A DNA stretch of 64,000 bases from contig JBCBGF010000004.1 of NCBI GenBank assembly GCA_038526915.1, forward strand, positions 124,001-188,000. Direction: 5' to 3'. Shown in pieces: positions 43,628-53,833 of this stretch. Under the pieces are notes generated by a model. That model ran no database searches and was not told the origin of the DNA. It saw only the letters and a program-made list of their open reading frames with translations. Each line of letters starts with the position of its first letter. Position 1 is the stretch's first letter. The position numbers and the translations under genes are program-made. Source of the DNA: JBCBGF01 sp038526915. Lineage in GTDB: Bacteria > Pseudomonadota > Alphaproteobacteria > Rhodobacterales > Rhodobacteraceae.

Positions 43628-44507
43628 GCGCCTGTTCGCGAAAGACGATGTAGAGACCCGCGAGGATCGCCACGACAATTCCCACCAGCGCCAGACCATT
43701 GGGAAATTCGCGGAAAACGAGCCATCCCACGACCGTCGCCACCGGAATTTCGAGGTACTGCATCGGCGCAAGCGTGCTGGCGGGGGCGAACCGCAGGCTC
43801 CACGTCATCACGAGGTGGGCGCAAGTGCCCAGAATGCCCATCGCCAGCAAAAGCCAGATAATCTGCGGCTCAAACGCAGAGGGCTCAAGTCGGATGAGGC
43901 CTACCACAACCGCAATAAGCAGGGCGGGCACAAGAATGGCCGAGGCCATCAAGCCATTGATCGCCTGCAGGGAAATCGGATCGACCTCGCGAGCGATCAC
44001 CCGTGTCACCAACATGAAAACCGCAAACACCACTGCAACACCCAGAGGGAACAGCGCAGGCGCACCCACATTGGCAAAGCTTGGCTGGATGACCATCAGC
44101 GTACCGATAAAGCCAACCAAACACGCCGCCATCCGGCGCAGGCCCACCTCTTCACCGAGATAGAGATGACCAAGAAGCAGCAGAATGAACGGCATCACAA
44201 AGGCGATGGCCACAGCGTCGGCTAGCGGCAGAAAACGCAACGCACTGAACATCAACCCGATCCCAGCGATATGGAGCGCCGTGCGCACCGCCATCAGCCA
44301 CCACATCCGCCGCGACAACTTCATGCGCTCAGGGTTCAGCACGAGGACGGGCCCTGTCATGATGGCCTGCACCACGAACCGAACCACCAACAGGGCAAGC
44401 AGCGGGACAACCCCGCCCAACAGCTTGGCGGTGGCGTCTGACAAAGGGGCCAGCACGCAAAAGCCAAGCATCAACATGATGCCAAGGAAGGGTCGATCGT
44501 CGCGCAT
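43572..44507 (-). CDS. EamA/DMT-family permease
   Basis: A 311-residue membrane protein with ten predicted helices in two EamA repeats: FLGIMLMLGFCVLAPLSDATAKL opens the first, and the family pattern FxxLPLADAVAIAFVMPFILLLLG closes it; the second ends SLRFAPASTLAPMQYLEIPVA. Substrate unknown; relatives export amino acids or related metabolites. The C-terminal tail after the last helix is basic and Pro-rich (residues 290-311) and is the part overlapping the thiamine pyrophosphokinase gene on the opposite strand. Confidence 0.88.
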   Translation of the reverse strand: MRDDRPFLGIMLMLGFCVLAPLSDATAKLLGGVVPLLALLVVRFVVQAIMTGPVLVLNPERMKLSRRMWWLMAVRTALHIAGIGLMFSALRFLPLADAVAIAFVMPFILLLLGHLYLGEEVGLRRMAACLVGFIGTLMVIQPSFANVGAPALFPLGVAVVFAVFMLVTRVIAREVDPISLQAINGLMASAILVPALLIAVVVGLIRLEPSAFEPQIIWLLLAMGILGTCAHLVMTWSLRFAPASTLAPMQYLEIPVATVVGWLVFREFPNGLALVGIVVAILAGLYIVFREQALSRGAVRAKPRPAPPAAE

Positions 44508-44550
44508 TGCGCGACCCTAGCGGTGGTTTAGAGGCCCTGCAATCGCGCGG

Positions 44551-46026
44551 TCAGACGTTCTGCGTCGCCCACCTGGCGATCAGATCGCGCTGCAACTGAC
44601 GCGCCCGCCGGGACCAGCTTCTGGCACCTGGTGGGCGTTCGCGATTGGCCACGGGGATCGCATCGCGGCGAGGCATGTCGGCGCAGAAAATTGCGAAGGC
44701 CAGCGACCGCTCGCCCGGTCCGTCGATATAGCCCGCGAGCCCGCTCACAAAGTTCAGCGTTCCGGTCTTGGCCTTCACCGTGATCCCCGGCGCATCAACG
44801 CGGAAATCGCGCAGCAGAGGCCTCAACCGATCCTGATCGCGCGCTGCAGCATGCAGGATGCGCACCATATCGGGCGCGGTCACGCGCGCCCCGTAACCCA
44901 GGCCCGAATGGTCGATAAAGCCGGTGCTTCGCGTGCCCGCCTGCACCCCGAACCACTTGTTCATCTCGCGCGCGGATCGGATCAGGCTGGGCGCGCGGAT
45001 CCCGTCTTGCAGTGTTGCGGTCAGGCCCACCATCTCGGCCGTCAGATTGGTCGAATACCGCAGCATTGCTTGCAAGGTTTCATTCAACGGTGCCCCTTCG
45101 TGGGCGGCCACGACGTCACCCGTGATCGGCCCAATGGGATCGGCACCGCGTTTGAGGACGATGCCGTAGGACCGCGCGATGGTCATGAACACATCTGCTG
45201 CGTATTCCGCCGGTCGGCTGACCGGTAGCCACCGCGCGCCATCCTTGCCCAAAGCACGCTCGGCTACCGTCCATTCATCGGCCTCACGCGTGTATTCGAC
45301 GTCAAAGACGGGGGAGGAACGTTCGACGATTTCCATGGATGCCACGCCAACCGCGGGCCGAAACCGGCGCGCGCGCGCCTGCATCGTGATGTCATAGCCC
45401 GCCTTGGCGCGGCGCCATTCGAAGTGTACCCGGTTGAAATTCAGGTTCAGCGCACCGATCGCAGGGTTGTAGGCGACTTGATCCGGTTGATCAGGATCGA
45501 TCCACGGCAGGGACGGCAAAAGATCGTGCAAGACGCGGAACGCCCCCGTCACCTCGACGACACCCGCCTCCTTCAACTGCGCCGCCATGTCACCCAACGC
45601 GTCGCTATTGAGCGCAGGGTCACCGCCGCCGATCAGAACCAAATCACCATCGATGCGCCCGCCGACGATGGGGGCCGTGGCGACCAGCCGTGTGCGAAAG
45701 CGGAAGGTGGGGCCCAAACGGTTCAGCGCGTACCAGGCCGTTGCCGCCTTGGCGACCGAGGCTGGCGGCAAGCGTCGGGTGGGTTCATGAGCCTCGATCA
45801 TCTCGCCCGTTCGGGCATCGGCCACAGCGAAACCGATGGCCCCGCCCAGGCGCGCCTTTTCAATCAGAGCGGCATAAGGCGGTGGGGCTGCGACAGCTGC
45901 TGCTGCCCCTCCCTCGGCCCGCGCCGGGGGGCGTACAGAAACATCGGGCGCACGCGCCAAAGCAGGCGCTGCGCCAGACAGCACAAGCCCCGCAATCACC
46001 CCGCGCCGTGAGATCTGCCTTGACAT
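44551..46026 (-). CDS. dacB: D-alanyl-D-alanine carboxypeptidase/endopeptidase (PBP4, DacB family)
   Basis: A 491-residue peptidase S13 enzyme that trims and cleaves peptidoglycan cross-links in the periplasm. Active-site motifs are SVAK (Ser90, Lys93), YSTN and KTG (VKAKTGTLNFVSGL). The N-terminus MSRQISRRGVIAGLVLSG carries a twin-arginine-like pattern before the hydrophobic stretch, so Tat export is possible, unlike the Sec export of E. coli DacB. It is 43 bp downstream of the start of the DMT permease gene on the same strand and divergent from the next DMT gene. Confidence 0.9.
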   Translation of the reverse strand: MSRQISRRGVIAGLVLSGAAPALARAPDVSVRPPARAEGGAAAAVAAPPPYAALIEKARLGGAIGFAVADARTGEMIEAHEPTRRLPPASVAKAATAWYALNRLGPTFRFRTRLVATAPIVGGRIDGDLVLIGGGDPALNSDALGDMAAQLKEAGVVEVTGAFRVLHDLLPSLPWIDPDQPDQVAYNPAIGALNLNFNRVHFEWRRAKAGYDITMQARARRFRPAVGVASMEIVERSSPVFDVEYTREADEWTVAERALGKDGARWLPVSRPAEYAADVFMTIARSYGIVLKRGADPIGPITGDVVAAHEGAPLNETLQAMLRYSTNLTAEMVGLTATLQDGIRAPSLIRSAREMNKWFGVQAGTRSTGFIDHSGLGYGARVTAPDMVRILHAAARDQDRLRPLLRDFRVDAPGITVKAKTGTLNFVSGLAGYIDGPGERSLAFAIFCADMPRRDAIPVANRERPPGARSWSRRARQLQRDLIARWATQNV

Positions 46027-46103
46027 GGCGCGGAGTTAACCGCGCGCCCCGGCCCCGATCAAGCACCAAGTCTGCGCAATTGACGCGGTGTTGCACGCCC
46101 GAT

Positions 46104-46949
46104 ATGGCCGCCGCCATGACCCGCGCCGCGTTGTTGATGATCTTCGGGATGTTCCTGATCCCTTTGAGTGACAGCGCTGGTAAGCTATTGGTGGGGCAAC
46201 ATAATGTGGCCCCGCAGTTCGTCGCTTGGTCGCGGTTCGCGATGGGCGCCCTGCTGCTACTGCCGTTCCTGACGAGGGGTGAGGCGCGCGTGCATCACTT
46301 GCTGGATTGGCGCATCACATTTCGCGGCGCGCTGATTGCGGGTGGGATCCTGTCGATCCTGACGGCGCTTCAATCAGAACCGCTCCCCGACGTTTTCGCC
46401 GCATTCTTCATTGGACCGGCGGTGTCTTATGTTTTGTCCATCGTCCTTTTGGGCGAGCGTGTCAGCCTGGCACGATCCGCCTTGCTTGGCGTGGGATTTA
46501 TCGGTGTTCTGCTGGTCGTCCGCCCGGGCTTTGGCATGACACCGGGCTTGGGCTTTGCGGTTCTGGCGGGTGTATTCTACGGTGCCTACCTCGTGGCCAG
46601 TCGGTGGCTAGCCGGGGCGGCATCGCCACGCACGCTTCTTCTATCGCAACTGGTGACAGGCACAGTTTTGCTGACACCGTTTGCGTTTCTTCATTGGCCC
46701 GAATTGTCGATGACACTGGCCGGGCTGATCGCCCTCAGCGCAGCGGCGTCCATGGCCGGCAACTACCTTCTGGTGATCGCCTATGGCATGGCCCCGGCCA
46801 CGCGCCTTGCCCCGTTTGTGTACTTCCAGCTGATCGCCGCTGTCGCATTGGGGTGGCTCATCTTCAGCGATCTGCCCGATGCGCTGTCCTGGGCCGGGAT
46901 TGCGCTGCTCGTCCTGTCCGGCTTTGCGACACTGGCGCTCAGGCGCTAG
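46104..46949 (+). CDS. EamA/DMT-family permease
   Basis: A 281-residue (277 if the ATG at 46116 is used) ten-helix permease with two EamA repeats; AALLMIFGMFLIPLSDSAGKLL opens the first and LPDVFAAFFIGPAVSYVLSIVLLGERV is the repeat-1 signature, with AYGMAPATRLAPFVYFQLIAA in repeat 2. It resembles the permease at 43572 closely enough to suggest an old duplication. Earlier in-frame codons overlap dacB on the other strand and lack homology. Its end overlaps nadD by 11 bp. Confidence 0.86.
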   Translation: MAAAMTRAALLMIFGMFLIPLSDSAGKLLVGQHNVAPQFVAWSRFAMGALLLLPFLTRGEARVHHLLDWRITFRGALIAGGILSILTALQSEPLPDVFAAFFIGPAVSYVLSIVLLGERVSLARSALLGVGFIGVLLVVRPGFGMTPGLGFAVLAGVFYGAYLVASRWLAGAASPRTLLLSQLVTGTVLLTPFAFLHWPELSMTLAGLIALSAAASMAGNYLLVIAYGMAPATRLAPFVYFQLIAAVALGWLIFSDLPDALSWAGIALLVLSGFATLALRR

Positions 46950-47547
46950 TCCAGGCCCCGCGCGCACGGATCTCGCTCGAAGACGACGCGTCCAGCGGCA
47001 CGTTCACAAAACACCATGCCGGAGCCTGCGCCAGCGCAAGCCGCGCGGCCTCGCGCCCGCGCAGGCGGTCACGCCGAAACTTGCCCGCCGCCACCGACAT
47101 CCGCGCCGAGATCCGTTGCCCGGGCCGTGCGATCACACCCACCGGAACCGTCCGCAATATCCATTCCCAACGGTCCCATTTGTGAAATCCCGCCAGATTA
47201 TCGGCACCCATCAGCCAAACGAACCGCACGCCGGGATAGTGCGCGTGCAACTGTTTGAGCGTCTCCGCGGTGTACCGTGTCCCCAGCCGTGCCTCGACAT
47301 CGCTCACCACAATTCGCGGGTGATCGACTAGGGCCCGCGCTGCTTCAAGGCGCCGCTCCAGCGGCGCGGGTCCGTTTGTCTTCAAAGGGTTGCCGGGTGT
47401 CACCAGCCACCAGACGCGATCCAGACCAAACCGTTTCAGCGCCTCGCGCGTGATGTGCAAATGCCCGCTATGGGGGGGATCGAAGGATCCGCCCAAAAGA
47501 CCGATCACCATGCCAGGGCGCGCAACGGGCCAGCCCACAGTGTTCAT
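46939..47547 (-). CDS. nadD: Nicotinate-nucleotide adenylyltransferase
   Basis: A 202-residue nucleotidyltransferase making deamido-NAD from nicotinate mononucleotide and ATP. It has the family motifs GGSFDPPHSGHLHI (residues 19-32) and the C-terminal SSSEIRARGAW (equivalent to SSTxIR). A Met at residue 13 could be an alternative start. Usually nadD lies with rsfS/rlmH; here it stands between sdaA and a convergent permease gene. Confidence 0.93.
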   Translation of the reverse strand: MNTVGWPVARPGMVIGLLGGSFDPPHSGHLHITREALKRFGLDRVWWLVTPGNPLKTNGPAPLERRLEAARALVDHPRIVVSDVEARLGTRYTAETLKQLHAHYPGVRFVWLMGADNLAGFHKWDRWEWILRTVPVGVIARPGQRISARMSVAAGKFRRDRLRGREAARLALAQAPAWCFVNVPLDASSSSEIRARGAWTSA

Positions 47548-47617
47548 CGCTCACGCCCCCTCCCGGCCCTTGGTCGCCTTCGTACCAAACGCAGAGGAAA
47601 GTGCCAACTGAGCGCCG

Positions 47618-48991
47618 TTAGCAGTTGGGGATGTTCACCGCCAACCCGCCAAGCGATGTCTCTTTATACTTGCTGTTCATGTCTTCGCCGGTCTGCCGCA
47701 TCGTCTCGATACAGGCATCCAGCGGCACAAGATGGGTCCCATCCCCGCGCAGCGACAGGGATGCCGCCGACACGGCCTTGATCGCCCCCAAGCCATTGCG
47801 CTCGATACACGGCACCTGCACCAAACCCCGCGCCGGATCGCAGGTCATGCCCAGGTGATGCTCCAGCGCGATCTCGGCCGCATTCTCGATCTGCTCAGGC
47901 GTGCCGTCCAAAACAGCGCACAGCCCAGCCGCCGCCATCGCGCTGGCCGAGCCGACCTCGGCCTGACACCCGCATTCGGCCCCGCTGATCGAGGCATTGT
48001 GCTTTACCAACCCACCAATCGCCGCCGCGGTCAGCAGGAACTCCCCAATCCGCCGTTTCGATGCGCCCGGCACGTGGTCGAGGTAGTATTTCAACGTCGC
48101 AGGCACCACGCCCGCAGCCCCGTTGGTGGGTGCCGTGACGACCTGACCGCCCGCGGCGTTTTCTTCGTTCACGGCCATCGCATAGGTACTGATCCAGTCG
48201 TTGATCGTGTGCGGCGCGGTCAGATTGCGCCCGCGCTCCGCCTGCAGGGCATCGTGGATGCCCCGCGCCCGGCGCTTGACGTTCAGGCCACCGGGAAGAA
48301 TCCCGTCACCCGCAAGCCCGCGGTCGATGCAATCCTCCATCACGCTCCACAGCCGATCCATCCCGCGGTCCAGGGTTGTCTGATCGATGCGGGACAGCTC
48401 ATTGATGCGTTTGAGGTCGGCAATGCTCTTGCCGGTCTCCACGCACATATCCAGCATCTCGGCCGCCGACTTGAACGGAAACGGAACCGGCGCGCCATCA
48501 TCGGTGTCTTTGCCCGAGGCCAGTTCATCGGCTGTCATCACGAAACCACCACCCACCGAGTAGTAGGTTTCCTGCGCAATCACATCGCCCTGCTTGTCGG
48601 TTGCCATCAGGATCATGCCATTGGCATGCCCCGGCAACGGCGGACCATAGTCAAACCGGATGTCCTCTTGCGGATCAAAGGCCAGTGGCCCCAACCCGTC
48701 AGGCATCACGCACTTCTTCGCCCGGATGTCGGCCAGTGCCGCCTCCGCCACGCTGGCGTCATAGGTATCCGGCAGGAACCCCGCCAGCCCAAGGATCACC
48801 GCGCGGTCGGTCGCATGACCAACCCCGGTGAAGGCCAAGGACCCATGCAAGCTGGCCCGGACGCCCGCTGGCGAAAACGGCGACGCCCGCAAGCTGTCCA
48901 GAAACCGACCCGCGGCCACCATTGGGCCCATCGTGTGCGAGGACGAGGGGCCGATGCCGACCTTGAACATATCGAATACGGACAGGAACAT
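47618..48991 (-). CDS. sdaA: L-serine ammonia-lyase, single-chain Fe-S type
   Basis: A 457-residue L-serine dehydratase deaminating serine to pyruvate with a 4Fe-4S cluster. The N-terminal beta domain (FDMFKVGIGPSSSHTMGPM) and C-terminal alpha domain with the cluster cysteines (SGAECGCQAEVGSASAM and MTCDPARGLVQVPCIERNG) are fused, as in E. coli SdaA. ATG at 48991 has GGAGAT upstream. It is divergent from rpiA across 207 bp in which I recognise no riboswitch. Confidence 0.94.
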   Translation of the reverse strand: MFLSVFDMFKVGIGPSSSHTMGPMVAAGRFLDSLRASPFSPAGVRASLHGSLAFTGVGHATDRAVILGLAGFLPDTYDASVAEAALADIRAKKCVMPDGLGPLAFDPQEDIRFDYGPPLPGHANGMILMATDKQGDVIAQETYYSVGGGFVMTADELASGKDTDDGAPVPFPFKSAAEMLDMCVETGKSIADLKRINELSRIDQTTLDRGMDRLWSVMEDCIDRGLAGDGILPGGLNVKRRARGIHDALQAERGRNLTAPHTINDWISTYAMAVNEENAAGGQVVTAPTNGAAGVVPATLKYYLDHVPGASKRRIGEFLLTAAAIGGLVKHNASISGAECGCQAEVGSASAMAAAGLCAVLDGTPEQIENAAEIALEHHLGMTCDPARGLVQVPCIERNGLGAIKAVSAASLSLRGDGTHLVPLDACIETMRQTGEDMNSKYKETSLGGLAVNIPNC

Positions 48992-49198
48992 GCCAGATCT
49001 CCGAAAAACTAGGTTTCATTTGAAGATAGGATTGGCCTCGGTCCATCCCCAAAACGACGACTTCGCACCCGCGAACGCAGGTTTTTTCGTGGGACCACAG
49101 ATTTGGCGAAGCGGCGGCGCACAAAAATCATCCAAGCCCCTCGCCCCCGGGAAACAGGACGCCTATAAGCGACGCCAACCCTGCCGGAGTCGCATCCC

Positions 49199-49987
49199 AT
49201 GTCCCAAAATCTATCCCCGATCGACACGGCAAAATTCGTAGCCGCCAAGCGCGCCTGCGACTTTGTCGAATCGGGCATGCGTGTGGGGCTTGGCACGGGA
49301 TCCACGGCCGCTTGGCTGGTCCGCTGTCTGGGCGATCTTGTCCGCGATGAAGGCCTCGATATCATCGGCGTCCCAACATCGACGCGCACGGCCGAGCTTG
49401 CGCGGGATGTGGGCATCCGCACGACCACGCTGGATGATGTAAAGTGGCTCGACCTGACCATCGACGGCGCGGACGAGTTTGATGGCGAGTTGAACCTGAT
49501 CAAAGGTGGCGGCGGCGCGCTGTTGCAGGAAAAGATCGTGGCCACAGCCAGCGATCAGATGATCGTAATCGCCGACAAGACCAAGCAGGTTGAGACACTC
49601 GGGGCCTTTCCGCTGCCGGTCGAGGTTGTCCCGTTTGGGTGGCAAACGACCAAGGCCCTGCTGGAGGAAACGCTGTCATCGCTGGATGTCCTGGGCGAGA
49701 CGTCGGGTTTGCGCATGAATGGCGATGCGCCCTATGTCACCGACGAAGGGAACTATATCCTGGATCTGCATCTTGGCCGGATCGGCAATGCCCGTCAGTT
49801 CGGCATCGTCATCAACCAGATTCCCGGGATCGTGGAAAACGGGCTGTTCATCGACATCTGCGACATTGTCATCGTCGGACACGGTGACGGGCGGGTTGAG
49901 ATCAAGGACATCAACGCCGGCACCACGCAACAGGACGTGGTCGACTTTGTGGACACCGAAAACCTGTTCACCGACCTCGCTGATTGA
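49199..49987 (+). CDS. rpiA: Ribose-5-phosphate isomerase A
   Basis: A 262-residue isomerase interconverting ribose 5-phosphate and ribulose 5-phosphate. Motifs: VGLGTGSTAAWLV, LDLTIDGADEFDGELNLIKGGGGAL and the Lys-containing EKIVA; the Asp and Lys-Glu residues are those of the active site. It is slightly longer than the E. coli protein. gor starts 3 bp after its stop, so they form one unit. Confidence 0.95.
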   Translation: MSQNLSPIDTAKFVAAKRACDFVESGMRVGLGTGSTAAWLVRCLGDLVRDEGLDIIGVPTSTRTAELARDVGIRTTTLDDVKWLDLTIDGADEFDGELNLIKGGGGALLQEKIVATASDQMIVIADKTKQVETLGAFPLPVEVVPFGWQTTKALLEETLSSLDVLGETSGLRMNGDAPYVTDEGNYILDLHLGRIGNARQFGIVINQIPGIVENGLFIDICDIVIVGHGDGRVEIKDINAGTTQQDVVDFVDTENLFTDLAD

Positions 49988-49990
49988 CCC

Positions 49991-51349
49991 ATGGCGTTTG
50001 ACTATGACCTCTTCGTAATCGGCGGCGGCTCGGGCGGCGTACGCGCGGCGCGGATCGCTGCGTCAGAAGGCGGGGCAACGGTGGGCCTTGCCGAGGAAAG
50101 CCGGATGGGCGGCACATGCGTGATCCGCGGCTGCGTGCCCAAAAAGATCATGGTGTTTGCCAGCGGATACCGTCGCCAGGTTGATCTTGCCCAGAACTAT
50201 GGCTGGGACGCGCAGCTTGGCACGTTTGATTGGCCGGGCTTCCGCACGCATCTGCATGGTGAGCTGGACCGCCTCGAACAGATCTACCGCGACAACCTGA
50301 CCAAAGCCGGCGTGGAAATCTTCGATTGCCGCGCAACCGTTGCCGATCCCCACACTGTCGCTTTGGCTGACGGCAAGACTGTGACGGCCAAGCACATCCT
50401 GATCGCGGTCGGCGGCCACCCCATCTTTCCCGATGATCGCGCGCGCGAGCTGGGGATGTCCTCGAACGACGTCTTCCACCTCGACACTCTTCCCAAAAGC
50501 CTGCTTATCGTTGGCGGCGGCTACATCGCGTGCGAGTTCGCGTGCATCTTCAAGGGTCTTGGGACACAGGTCACGCAATACTACCGCGGGGCACAAATCC
50601 TGCGCGGCTTTGACGAGGAAGCCCGTGGCCTGATCGCCGAAGGGATGCGGGACAAGGGTGTCGACTTGCATGTCGGGACGACGATCCTAGACATGGAAAA
50701 GCGCGACGGTGGCATCTGGGTGAAGGCCTCCAACGGCGATGAGGCAATGTATGACCGCATCCTGTTTGCCACCGGCCGCGACCCGAACACCGATGGCCTG
50801 GGCCTCGAAGAGGCCGGGGTGCAGCTTGGCCGGCGGGGCGAGGTGATCGTTGACGACTACAGCCAAACCAACATCCCTTCGATCTATGCCGTCGGCGATG
50901 TGACCGACCGCATCAACCTCACCCCCGTTGCGATCCGCGAAGGCCATGCCTTCGCCGATACGGTTTTCGGCGGGGACAAACGCCCTGTCGATCACAAGAA
51001 CGTGGCCAGCGCCGTGTTCACCCAGCCCGAATACGGCAGTGTCGGCATGACCGAGGAAGAGGCACGGGAACATCACCGGATCGAGGTCTATTGCACATCG
51101 TTCCGACCGATGCAGTCGGCTTTTGTCGGCAAACCGGATCGCGTGCTGTTTAAATTGGTGGTAGATCGCGATGATAGAACAGTTTTGGGATGCCACATCG
51201 TGGCGGACGGCGCAGGGGAATTGATCCAACTGGCCGCGATTGCAGTGAAAATGGGTGCCACGAAAGAAGACTTTGACCGAACGGTGGCTGTCCACCCCAC
51301 GATTTCCGAAGAACTTGTGACCATGCGTGTCCCTGTCAGAACCGCTTGA
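49991..51349 (+). CDS. gor: Glutathione-disulfide reductase
   Basis: A 452-residue FAD/NADPH enzyme that reduces GSSG. The N-terminal FAD loop IGGGSGGVRAAR, redox disulfide Cys43/Cys48 (GGTCVIRGCVPKK), NADPH loop IVGGGYIACEFA and the C-terminal HPTISEEL catalytic His-Glu are all present. It follows rpiA by 3 bp and precedes hflK by 67 bp, an arrangement usual in Rhodobacterales. It complements gshB in the window for glutathione cycling. Confidence 0.95.
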   Translation: MAFDYDLFVIGGGSGGVRAARIAASEGGATVGLAEESRMGGTCVIRGCVPKKIMVFASGYRRQVDLAQNYGWDAQLGTFDWPGFRTHLHGELDRLEQIYRDNLTKAGVEIFDCRATVADPHTVALADGKTVTAKHILIAVGGHPIFPDDRARELGMSSNDVFHLDTLPKSLLIVGGGYIACEFACIFKGLGTQVTQYYRGAQILRGFDEEARGLIAEGMRDKGVDLHVGTTILDMEKRDGGIWVKASNGDEAMYDRILFATGRDPNTDGLGLEEAGVQLGRRGEVIVDDYSQTNIPSIYAVGDVTDRINLTPVAIREGHAFADTVFGGDKRPVDHKNVASAVFTQPEYGSVGMTEEEAREHHRIEVYCTSFRPMQSAFVGKPDRVLFKLVVDRDDRTVLGCHIVADGAGELIQLAAIAVKMGATKEDFDRTVAVHPTISEELVTMRVPVRTA

Positions 51350-51416
51350 AAAATCGGGGCAAGCACACAGTTAGCACAGTGACGAATATCTGACCGAAAT
51401 AGGAAAAGAGACCTCA

Positions 51417-52565
51417 ATGGCCAGTAACAACGGCGGACCCTGGGGCGGCGGCCCCCGCGGCGGCGGCTCTAACGGCGGCGACAATCGCGGTGGCGGGCGG
51501 CGGCCCGGTGGCGACGGCCCGCAAATTCCAGAGATCGACGAAATCATGAAGAAGGGCCAGGAACAACTGCGCGTCCTGATGGGCGGTCGCGGTGGCCGGG
51601 GCGGTGGCGACGGCGCACCTGGGCCAGGCCTGTCCCGCGGCACGATCCTATTGGGTGTCCTAGCCGCGGTTGGCCTCTGGGCCTTCAACTCGTTCTATAC
51701 GGTCCGCCCGGAAGAACAGTCGGTGGAATTGTTCCTGGGCGAATTCAGCGCCATCGGAAACCCGGGTTTGAATTTTGCGCCCTGGCCGCTTGTGACCTAC
51801 GAAGTGATCCCAGTCACGCGAGAACAATCCGAAGACATCGGAACGGGCCGCTCAGGCTCATCGGGTGGTGACGGGCTGATGCTGACGACCGACGAAAACA
51901 TCGTCGATATCGACTTCCAGGTGGTCTGGAACATCAACGACCCGGCCAAGTTCCTGTTCAACTTGCGCGATGCCCGCGCCACGGTGCGCGCCGTGTCCGA
52001 AGCGGCGATGCGTGAAATCATTGCGGCGTCCGAGCTTGCGCCGATCCTGAACCGCGATCGTGGTCTGATCGAAGCCAACGCACAGGAACTGATCCAGACA
52101 ACGCTCGACAGCTACGAATCCGGCATCAATATTGTCCGGGTCAACCTTGACCGGTCGGACCCGCCCAACGAAGTGATCGACGCCTTCCGTGAGGTGCAGG
52201 CAGCGGAACAGGAACGTGACCGTCTTGAACGCACGGCAGATGCCTATGCCAACCGCGTTCTCGCCGGGGCCCGTGGTGAAGCCGCGCAGATCCTGGAAGA
52301 ATCTGAGGCCTACCGCGCCCGCGTCGTCAACGAAGCACAGGGTGAAGCAAGCCGCTTCCTCGCGGTTCTGACCGAATACCAGCAGGCGCCCGAGGTGACG
52401 CGGAAACGTCTCTATCTGGAAACGCTTGAGCGTGTTCTGGGCGATGTCGACAAGATCATCCTCGATGAGAACTCTGGCGGCAGCGGGGGACAAGGCGTCG
52501 TGCCGTACCTGCCACTGAACGAATTGCGGCGGCCCGCGGCCACCACCGCACAGCAGGGGAACTGA
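51417..52565 (+). CDS. hflK: FtsH protease modulator HflK
   Basis: A 382-residue SPFH/Band 7 membrane protein. Residues 1-75 are Gly-rich and disordered, one transmembrane helix follows (GTILLGVLAAVGLWAFNSF), then the SPFH domain in the periplasm (TVRPEEQSVELFLGEFSA) and a long charged coiled coil rich in Ala and Glu. With HflC it forms the ring that encloses FtsH and limits its access to membrane substrates. hflC starts 1 bp after its stop. Confidence 0.95.
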   Translation: MASNNGGPWGGGPRGGGSNGGDNRGGGRRPGGDGPQIPEIDEIMKKGQEQLRVLMGGRGGRGGGDGAPGPGLSRGTILLGVLAAVGLWAFNSFYTVRPEEQSVELFLGEFSAIGNPGLNFAPWPLVTYEVIPVTREQSEDIGTGRSGSSGGDGLMLTTDENIVDIDFQVVWNINDPAKFLFNLRDARATVRAVSEAAMREIIAASELAPILNRDRGLIEANAQELIQTTLDSYESGINIVRVNLDRSDPPNEVIDAFREVQAAEQERDRLERTADAYANRVLAGARGEAAQILEESEAYRARVVNEAQGEASRFLAVLTEYQQAPEVTRKRLYLETLERVLGDVDKIILDENSGGSGGQGVVPYLPLNELRRPAATTAQQGN

Positions 52566-52566
52566 G

Positions 52567-53456
<890 letters not shown>

Positions 53457-53457
<1 letters not shown>

Positions 53458-53651
53458 TGGGGTACGTCTTGCTGGGCATCGGCCTGGTTCTGGTGATCGA
53501 GGGGCTGGCCATCGCGCTGGCCCCTTCGCGTCTGGAAGAGGTGCTGGAGTATCTGCGCCAGATCCCTGTCGACACCCGCCGCATGCTGGGGCTTGGCGCC
53601 ATTAGCCTTGGCGTTGTGCTGGTCTGGATTGCACGCTCGCTCGGGGTTTGA
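53457..53651 (+). CDS. DUF2065-family small membrane protein
   Basis: A 64-residue protein with two hydrophobic helices (LLGIGLVLVIEGLAIALAP and LGLGAISLGVVLVWIARS) joined by a short polar loop with LEEVLEYLRQIP. This is the DUF2065 (YjeT) family, often found next to hflKC, and is probably an inner-membrane accessory. ATG overlaps the hflC stop by 1 nt (TGATG). Function is not known. Confidence 0.88.
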
Positions 53652-53833
53652 CGCCGGGCCGTTGCAGTTTTTTTGACCAAACCTGCCCGATCGCGCTAAG
53701 TCACGGCTGAGTGACCAGAAGTTCAGCCACGTTGTGTTGCAGGCTGCGCTGCCTATCTGACAGGGTAGGAAACAGAGATCGCGCCACCGCGTCACCCCGG
53801 CGGCGGCCATAGAAGGACACAAAGGAGTTCGAC

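Noticed and set aside
47732..49012. 426-codon plus-strand frame opposite sdaA
   Set aside because: Antisense shadow of a well-recognised serine dehydratase gene; composition is His/Arg/Gln-rich without domains.
48992..49198. Possible glycine or serine riboswitch between sdaA and rpiA
   Set aside because: No conserved glycine-riboswitch core or paired stems could be found in the 207-bp divergent interval on either strand.
51417..51640. GGC-rich repetitive DNA
   Set aside because: It encodes the normal Gly-rich N-terminal tail of HflK.
53652..53833. T7 run at 53668-53674 as a terminator before degP
   Set aside because: No stable stem precedes the T run, so it was not listed as a terminator.
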